DNA of 36,718 nt from Sulfurovum sp. (GTDB lineage: Bacteria; Campylobacterota; Campylobacteria; Campylobacterales; Sulfurovaceae): assembly GCA_016744875.1 (NCBI GenBank), contig JADGDL010000018.1, positions 1 to 36,718 of the forward strand, given 5' to 3'. Below the pieces are notes generated by a model. The model did no database searches and was not told the DNA's origin. It saw only the letters and a list, made by a program, of their open reading frames with translations. The position numbers were made by a program, and so were the translations under genes. Each line of letters opens with the position of its first letter. Position 1 is the first letter of the stretch. This document shows positions 31,873-36,718 of the stretch, piece after piece.

Positions 31873-33171
31873 TTGTCTAAAAAATTATTTATAGAAACAC
31901 TGGGTTGTGCCATGAATGTGCGCGATAGCGAACATATGATCGCAGAACTCAATCAAAAAGAATCTTACGAACTTACAGAAGAACTTTCCGAAGCGGACCT
32001 TATCATTATCAACACTTGCTCGGTCAGAGAAAAGCCTGTAGCAAAGCTATTTTCTGAGATAGGTGTTTTTAACAAACATAAAAAAGCAGGTGCCAAGATA
32101 GGTGTTGCTGGTTGTACGGCCTCACATTTGGGTAAAGACATCATCAAACGTGCGCCTGCAGTTGATTTTGTTCTTGGTGCAAGAAATGTATCAAAGATAA
32201 CAGATGTAGTAGATAAAAAACACGCTGTAGAAGTCAGTACAGATTTTGATGAAAGTACTTATGCCTTTGGTGAATACAGATCCAATCCATTTAAAGCGAT
32301 GGTAAATATCTCTATAGGTTGTGACAAATCCTGTACTTTCTGTATCGTACCTGCTACACGTGGTGACGAGATATCTATCCCCTCAGATCTTATCGTACAA
32401 GAGATCAGTAAAGCAGTAGCGACAGGTGCAAAAGAAGTAATGCTCTTAGGGCAGAATGTCAACAACTACGGAAGACGTTTTGGTGCTTCGGAAGAACAGT
32501 GTAACTTTACTCAGCTTCTACGTAAGATCTCAGCGATAGAAGGTTTGGAGCGTATACGTTTCACTTCTCCTCATCCACTGCATATGGATAATGAATTTTT
32601 ACAGGAATTTGCATCAAACCCTAAGATATGTAAACAGATACATGTTCCTTTACAGAGTGGTTCTACTTCATTGCTTAAATCAATGAAAAGAGGGTATACC
32701 AAAGAGAATTTCATCAACCGTTGTGAGAAGATACGTACACTCTGCCCAGAGGCAACTATCTCAACAGATGTGATCGTTGGTTTTCCTGCTGAGAGTGATG
32801 CAGATTTTGAAGATACGATGGATGTGCTTGAAAAGGTACGTTTTGAACAAATGTTTTCTTTTAAATATTCACCCAGACCACATACCGAAGCAGCAGAATT
32901 TGCTGATCAAATAGACAATAGTCTTGCAGGTGCACGTTTAACACGTCTTCAAGCCCGACATACAGAGATACTTGATGAGATCATGGATGCTCAATTGAAT
33001 GCAGTACATAAAGTTTATTTTGATGAACTAAAACCAAACGGAAGGGTTTCGGGTCGTTCTGATGACGGTAAACTCTTTTTTGTGCAGGGAAGCGAAGAGC
33101 TTTTAGGTAGAATAGTAGATGTAAAAGTAATTAAAACATCTAGGGGTGCACTTGATGGAGAAGTACTGTAG
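31873..33171 (+). CDS. miaB: tRNA-2-methylthio-N6-dimethylallyladenosine synthase MiaB
   Basis: MiaB adds a methylthio group to i6A37 of tRNA, the step after MiaA, also encoded here. It has the MTTase domain with cysteines in TLGCAMN, NTCSVRE and AGCTAS, the radical-SAM motif GCDKSCTFC, GQNVNNYG, and a C-terminal TRAM domain (VYFDELKPNGRVSGRSDDGK). I place the start at TTG 31873, giving MSKKLFIETLGC and an AGAAAG ribosome binding site at 7 bases, which matches the short N-terminus of relatives. An in-frame GTG at 31837 would add 12 residues but lacks a ribosome binding site. Length is 432 residues. Confidence 0.93.
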   Translation: MSKKLFIETLGCAMNVRDSEHMIAELNQKESYELTEELSEADLIIINTCSVREKPVAKLFSEIGVFNKHKKAGAKIGVAGCTASHLGKDIIKRAPAVDFVLGARNVSKITDVVDKKHAVEVSTDFDESTYAFGEYRSNPFKAMVNISIGCDKSCTFCIVPATRGDEISIPSDLIVQEISKAVATGAKEVMLLGQNVNNYGRRFGASEEQCNFTQLLRKISAIEGLERIRFTSPHPLHMDNEFLQEFASNPKICKQIHVPLQSGSTSLLKSMKRGYTKENFINRCEKIRTLCPEATISTDVIVGFPAESDADFEDTMDVLEKVRFEQMFSFKYSPRPHTEAAEFADQIDNSLAGARLTRLQARHTEILDEIMDAQLNAVHKVYFDELKPNGRVSGRSDDGKLFFVQGSEELLGRIVDVKVIKTSRGALDGEVL

Positions 33172-33180
33172 GTATAGACA

Positions 33181-33801
33181 ATGAAAGATTTTTTGAGACG
33201 TTTGGGACAGGTGGTCATTCCTCCAATTATTTATGTGATCATGCGAATTCTTTGGTATACCGCTTCAAAAAAGTTTCATTTCATCACTCCTCTAGGGGAT
33301 GAGCAACATATTTGTGTGACTTGGCATGGAGAACTTCTTATGACTCCACAAGCCTATAGACATATCCATAAAAAACAAAAATCTTCAGCGATCATCTCTC
33401 AACATTTTGATGGACAACTGATCGCATCCACACTCAATTTTCTCTCCATTAGACCTTTAAGAGGGTCAAGTAAAAAAGGTGCAAAAAAAGTACTTTTAGA
33501 AGCTTTTCGTGCGGTAAAAAATGGTGAAGAGGTATTGATCACTCCAGATGGACCCAGAGGCCCACGACATACTATGAGTGATGGTGCCATTGGATTGGCT
33601 TTGAAAAGTAAATTACCTATCTTTGTCATGAATTATAAAGCGAGTAGCTACTGGCAGTTAAAAAGCTGGGATAAATTTATCATACCAAAACCTTTTAGTA
33701 AAATTGACTTTTATATACAAGGTATTTCACTTGAAGGTATGGAAGCTAATAAGGCAAGAGAGTATCTTCTGGAAAAAATGCTGGAACATACTCTTAAGTA
33801 G
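33181..33801 (+). CDS. DUF374 lysophospholipid acyltransferase family protein
   Basis: The 206-residue protein has an N-terminal hydrophobic stretch (about 9-28) and the DUF374 signatures TWHGELLM, SQHFDGQLIA, LRGSSKKGAKKVL, ITPDGPRGPRH and LKSWDKFIIPKPFSK. This family is related to acyltransferases acting on lipid A or phospholipids; its substrate in this lineage is unknown to me. The H. pylori homologue (HP0270) sits next to miaB, as here. It follows miaB by 9 bases and precedes the recombinase by 9 bases. Confidence 0.88.
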   Translation: MKDFLRRLGQVVIPPIIYVIMRILWYTASKKFHFITPLGDEQHICVTWHGELLMTPQAYRHIHKKQKSSAIISQHFDGQLIASTLNFLSIRPLRGSSKKGAKKVLLEAFRAVKNGEEVLITPDGPRGPRHTMSDGAIGLALKSKLPIFVMNYKASSYWQLKSWDKFIIPKPFSKIDFYIQGISLEGMEANKAREYLLEKMLEHTLK

Positions 33802-33810
33802 GATGCAAAA

Positions 33811-34644
33811 GTGAACGAGAAACTTTTTGATTTTTCCGAAGCATTTCTTGAGTATCTTTTTGATGTGAGAGGATACTCTGAACACTCTATTGTCACCTAT
33901 GAGATAGCACTGCGTCAAATGATGGAAGTGAGTCATTTTTATGAAGAGGATGGCACAAAGATCTTAGATATTATGCCTTTTAGACTTAAGATAGTCAAAA
34001 ATCATAAAAAAACCATTGTAAAAAAACTCTCTGCTGTACGCTCTTTTGTTAAATACTTGGAAGATATAGAACACATGCATGTAAAACTGATTGGAGATGA
34101 GACGATAAAGGCACCTCAAAGCCTCCCTAAGCCTGTTGAAGAGAGATATATAGATGAGGTGATATCTAATGCTAATTTGGAAGAAAAATTGCTTATTTTG
34201 ATGCTGTATGGTCTTGGTTTGCGTATCTCTGAATTGAGTGGTCTAAAACTTGAAGATATCAAAGAGGGATGGGTGCAGATACATGGTAAAGGTAACAAGG
34301 TAAGAGAATTACCTTTATTAAAAGAACTTCAAATACTGATAAACCTGTATGTCAAAGACAACATGCCTAAAAGCTATCTCTTTGAGAAAGGAAATGCCCC
34401 GATGAACAGTGCACAGTTGCGTTATCTTCTCACAAAATTGTTTAAAGAAGTAGGCATTAAGGTAACCCCTCATCAGTTACGTCACTCTTTTGCTACACAC
34501 TTACTGAATAACGGTGCACGTATAGCGGATGTTTCAGAACTTCTTGGGCATGAAACGATGGCAACGACACAGGTCTATACAAAGCTTGGGAGCGTGAAAA
34601 AGATGCAGGAGTATATGAAAGCACACCCTCTGGCTAAAAAATAA
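33811..34644 (+). CDS. Xer-family tyrosine recombinase
   Basis: The 277-residue protein has an N-terminal SAM-like core-binding domain (about 8-90) and a catalytic domain with all key residues: Arg138 (GLGLRISEL), a lysine at about 160-163, His221 and Arg224 (HQLRHSFATHL), His247 (LLGHETM) and the nucleophile Tyr256 (TQVYTKLG). The size and sequence are Xer-like, so dimer resolution at dif is the likely job. It is much shorter than the XerH (about 350 residues) of Campylobacter and Helicobacter. Start is GTG. It is in an operon-like row with housekeeping genes, not with phage genes, and its end overlaps tilS by 11 bases tail to tail. Confidence 0.85.
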   Translation: MNEKLFDFSEAFLEYLFDVRGYSEHSIVTYEIALRQMMEVSHFYEEDGTKILDIMPFRLKIVKNHKKTIVKKLSAVRSFVKYLEDIEHMHVKLIGDETIKAPQSLPKPVEERYIDEVISNANLEEKLLILMLYGLGLRISELSGLKLEDIKEGWVQIHGKGNKVRELPLLKELQILINLYVKDNMPKSYLFEKGNAPMNSAQLRYLLTKLFKEVGIKVTPHQLRHSFATHLLNNGARIADVSELLGHETMATTQVYTKLGSVKKMQEYMKAHPLAKK

Positions 34645-35596
34645 TATTTTCTTTAAAGTAGTACGCTCTGAGTTTGGCAGGTATTTTTTGCATTCTGCAT
34701 TTTTCTTTAAAAACCTTGGGCATATCTGTCGTCAGGTATGGTGCAATGTAAAGCATATCATTTTGCGTTTCAACTGCCCACAATCCTCCAATGACCAAAG
34801 AATTTTCTTTTTCTATCTCTTCACGTTGAGAGGATGAAAGTAAGTAACCTAACTCTTTTAACGCAAGGTCAGTAGCTTTTACTTTTGCGCTAGGGGTATG
34901 CAGTTTTATGATGCGTAGTTCTTTTTGGGAATGGATCGTCTCAAACTCTTGTTCAAGACGTATCTTCTCTTGTCGTAGATAGTCAAAACTTCTTTTAATA
35001 CCGTCTTTATATGCCAGCAAAAGAGGATCAGAAAATTGTTTTCTAAATTTGTTACGTTCATACTTTTCATCACTATTGCTACCATCTACAAAGTAAGGGT
35101 AATCATGGTCTTCCAAATACGTGATTAACTCTTCTTTGCTGTAGGTAAGTAAAGGACGTATCAAAGTATAGTTTTTTCTTTGACTGACAGGTTCAAGACC
35201 AAGCAACTCTGAAACGCCGGCACCTTTAGTGAGTCTCATAAGCAGCCACTCCAGCTGATCACCGAGCTGATGTGCTGTGAGTAGGGTATCATAGCCTTCG
35301 ATCGATATCAGTGACTCAAAGAATTCATAGCGAAAATCTCTTGCCTGTTTTTCAAAGTGCGTATCAAGTTTTGGAGCTTTAATGTTATGACAAAAGAGTT
35401 TATGTTGTTTTGCAAGTGCTTTTGCATGGAGTACTTCTTCTTTACTTTGTTCTCTTAAGCCATAGTCAACAATAGCAATATCAAATTTGATGTTGTTTTC
35501 TATGAGTAGAAAAAATAATGCTGAAGAATCTATGCCAGCAGAAAAAGCCAAAAGATTTTTTTTATTTTCTAAGTTAGTTATATCTAAGTTTAGCAT
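34634..35596 (-). CDS. tilS: tRNA(Ile)-lysidine synthase TilS
   Basis: TilS converts C34 of the CAU-anticodon tRNA-Ile to lysidine so it reads AUA. The 320-residue protein starts with the PP-loop, here SAGIDSS (19-25) instead of the usual SGGxDS. Other signatures are present: VDYGLREQSKEE, KQARDFRYEFFE, LLTAHQLGDQLEWLLMRLTKGAG, and NKFRKQFSDPLL. The C-terminal domain is shortened compared with E. coli (432 residues), typical of the lineage. It is convergent with the recombinase gene and followed upstream by rimO on the same strand. Confidence 0.92.
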   Translation of the reverse strand: MLNLDITNLENKKNLLAFSAGIDSSALFFLLIENNIKFDIAIVDYGLREQSKEEVLHAKALAKQHKLFCHNIKAPKLDTHFEKQARDFRYEFFESLISIEGYDTLLTAHQLGDQLEWLLMRLTKGAGVSELLGLEPVSQRKNYTLIRPLLTYSKEELITYLEDHDYPYFVDGSNSDEKYERNKFRKQFSDPLLLAYKDGIKRSFDYLRQEKIRLEQEFETIHSQKELRIIKLHTPSAKVKATDLALKELGYLLSSSQREEIEKENSLVIGGLWAVETQNDMLYIAPYLTTDMPKVFKEKCRMQKIPAKLRAYYFKENIIF

Positions 35597-35616
35597 TATT
35601 CCCTCTCAATATAATT

Positions 35617-35732
35617 CGTGGCGTTGTTTCTCTTTTCATTTTTTTAAAAAAAACGAAACAAAAAAGCGTCGTGACGCTCGAATCGCTCCGCTTTCAAGGG
35701 CGTTCGCCACGACAAAGACACGCTTTGCGTGA
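35617..35732. repeat. Structured intergenic element between tilS and rimO
   Basis: This 116-bp stretch has several inverted repeats. TCGTGGCG (35616-35623) pairs with CGCCACGA (35705-35712). GCGTC-GT-GACGC is a near-perfect inner palindrome. AAAGCG/CGCTTT and CACGC-TTT-GCGTG form further stems. Its second half is GC-rich compared with its surroundings, while the first contains runs of T and A. It could be a repetitive extragenic element or a complex terminator of rimO. Confidence 0.4.
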
Positions 35733-36718
35733 TTAATGGGATGGTTTTATTAGGGTTGCTAGTAATTGCGAACCAACTAACTCTGTAATTTTTGCTTCGT
35801 ATAGTTTCCCATACTCTACAGGAAGGTCAGAAGTATCATTGATGAGGATCTCACCATCAATGTCTACAGCCCAGCTTAGAGGTCTGGCAGAAAGTAGGTA
35901 TTCATGTTCATCACTTTCGCCATCGATCACAAGGGTAATCGTTTTGCCAACCATACTTTCCAGCGAAAGAACGGTACAGGCTTCTGCAATTTCACCTAAA
36001 ATGTCAGCTCTTTCATCAATGACCTCTTGAGAAATTTGTTCTAAGTTATATGCCGAGGTCGTTTCTTCATTAGAATAATGAAAGGTATTAAATCTGTCAA
36101 ATTTGAAACTATTCATAAATTCACAGAGATGTTGAAAACTTGTGTCACTCTCCCCAGGATGCCCTGCAATGAGAGAGGTACGTAAAAAGGCATTGGGCTT
36201 GCTTTGCATGTATTCAAGCAGTTCTATGGTCTTCTTTTCTCCAAAACCACGTTTCATCGTTTTAAGTACAGAATCTTCGATATGTTGGATAGGCATATCA
36301 AAATAGGTTTGAAAAACCTTTGAATCAGAAATAGCATCGATGAGAGCAAAGGTTGTTGTACTTGGATAAAGGTATAAGATACGGGCAGATTTTACGCCCT
36401 CAATACGCTCTACACCTTTAATAAGTTCAATGAGCCCATCAGACATTTTCATATCACGTCCATAAGAAGAAGAGTCTTGTGAAATGAAAGAAAAATCATA
36501 GTACCCATCTTTTACAAGCATTTCTACTTCTTTAACTATAGAAGAGAGAGAACGTGAGTGTAACTTTCCTTTAAATGAAGGAATGGCACAGAAAGAACAG
36601 GATTGGTTACACCCTTCCGCTATCTTGATGTAGGCATGGTAGTTAGATCCTGTAATGACCCTTCCTGATGTTTCAGTAGCCAAATAGACTTCCGGTGAGA
36701 AGGTACTTTGTTTAGAAG
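35733..36718 (-). CDS. rimO: Ribosomal protein S12 methylthiotransferase RimO (5' end outside window)
   Basis: RimO adds a methylthio group to an aspartate of ribosomal protein S12. The frame is open to the window edge, giving 328 visible residues; the N-terminal MTTase domain is outside. The radical-SAM motif is EGCNQSCSFCAIPSFKG, preceded by ITGSNYHAYIKIA; ISQDSSSYG and the phrase AGHPGES are also RimO-like. A TRAM-type domain follows from about position 36000 downwards. It differs from the MiaB in this window by its SFCAIPSFKGK motif. It lies upstream of tilS on the same strand, with a 136-bp structured gap. Confidence 0.93.
   Translation of the reverse strand, partial: SKQSTFSPEVYLATETSGRVITGSNYHAYIKIAEGCNQSCSFCAIPSFKGKLHSRSLSSIVKEVEMLVKDGYYDFSFISQDSSSYGRDMKMSDGLIELIKGVERIEGVKSARILYLYPSTTTFALIDAISDSKVFQTYFDMPIQHIEDSVLKTMKRGFGEKKTIELLEYMQSKPNAFLRTSLIAGHPGESDTSFQHLCEFMNSFKFDRFNTFHYSNEETTSAYNLEQISQEVIDERADILGEIAEACTVLSLESMVGKTITLVIDGESDEHEYLLSARPLSWAVDIDGEILINDTSDLPVEYGKLYEAKITELVGSQLLATLIKPSH

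Noticed and set aside
33811..34644. Tyrosine recombinase as sign of an integrated mobile element
   Set aside because: Neighbours on both sides are housekeeping genes in lineage-typical order, with no tRNA boundary, direct repeats or phage genes.
35487..35732. An 81-residue plus-strand open frame across the tilS/rimO gap
   Set aside because: Its first part is tilS antisense and its end, rich in Arg and Lys, is the structured spacer; more likely noncoding repeat than gene.
1..36718. CRISPR array, insertion sequence, rRNA operon or defence system
   Set aside because: I looked for regularly spaced repeats, transposase motifs and rRNA-like stretches and saw none. Almost every segment belongs to a recognised core gene.

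Overview
The window looks like chromosomal DNA of a Campylobacterota (Epsilonproteobacteria) member, most plausibly a Sulfurovum/Sulfurimonas-type chemolithoautotroph. Three things point there: moderately AT-rich DNA with mostly lineage-conserved gene neighbourhoods; a complex I operon that lacks standard nuoE/nuoF and has the lineage's substitute genes instead; and neighbourhoods known from Helicobacter and Campylobacter (chePep-gmk-tatA-argS, rsfS-nadD divergent from gap-pgk-tpiA, HP0268-like-miaB-DUF374). Assignment below phylum level is inference. Nearly all of the DNA is coding. I see no insertion sequence, prophage, CRISPR array or rRNA.

Layout: 1-803 holds the end of an AAA+ ATPase gene and a convergent membrane-anchored rhodanese. 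1004-18561 is one uninterrupted 15-gene nuo operon (nuoA, B, C, D, an E substitute, an F substitute, two tandem nuoG paralogues, then nuoH to nuoN), closed by a palindrome. 18595-22025 has miaA on the minus strand, then pssA, a UbiA/MqnP prenyltransferase, a small membrane protein with a helix-turn-helix-like end, and a divergent uracil-DNA glycosylase. A tRNA-Arg with anticodon GCG follows. 22256-25869 is chePep-gmk, tatA and argS. After a small membrane protein come rsfS and nadD (minus), facing away from gap-pgk-tpiA (plus). nusA (minus) faces away from the HP0268-like gene, miaB, a DUF374 acyltransferase and a Xer-family recombinase. tilS and rimO (cut by the window end) close the window on the minus strand.

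The most interesting system is the complex I variant. The FMN/NADH-binding core of NuoF is absent. In its place is a protein fusing a remnant of the NuoF cluster-N3 domain, with one cysteine ligand replaced by glycine, to a glutamate-synthase-small-subunit-like (GltD/Nfn-type) flavoprotein with a likely NADPH site. Two NuoG paralogues follow and have diverged in opposite ways. NuoG1 keeps the four cysteines for cluster N7 and has one ferredoxin-type cluster. NuoG2 has lost all four N7 ligands but carries eight cysteines for two ferredoxin-type clusters. Together these suggest a rewired electron-input arm, perhaps for NADPH or ferredoxin and for reverse electron flow in an autotroph. The glyceraldehyde-3-phosphate dehydrogenase also has an Asp-to-Ala change at the NAD-selecting position, which fits NADPH use in the biosynthetic direction.
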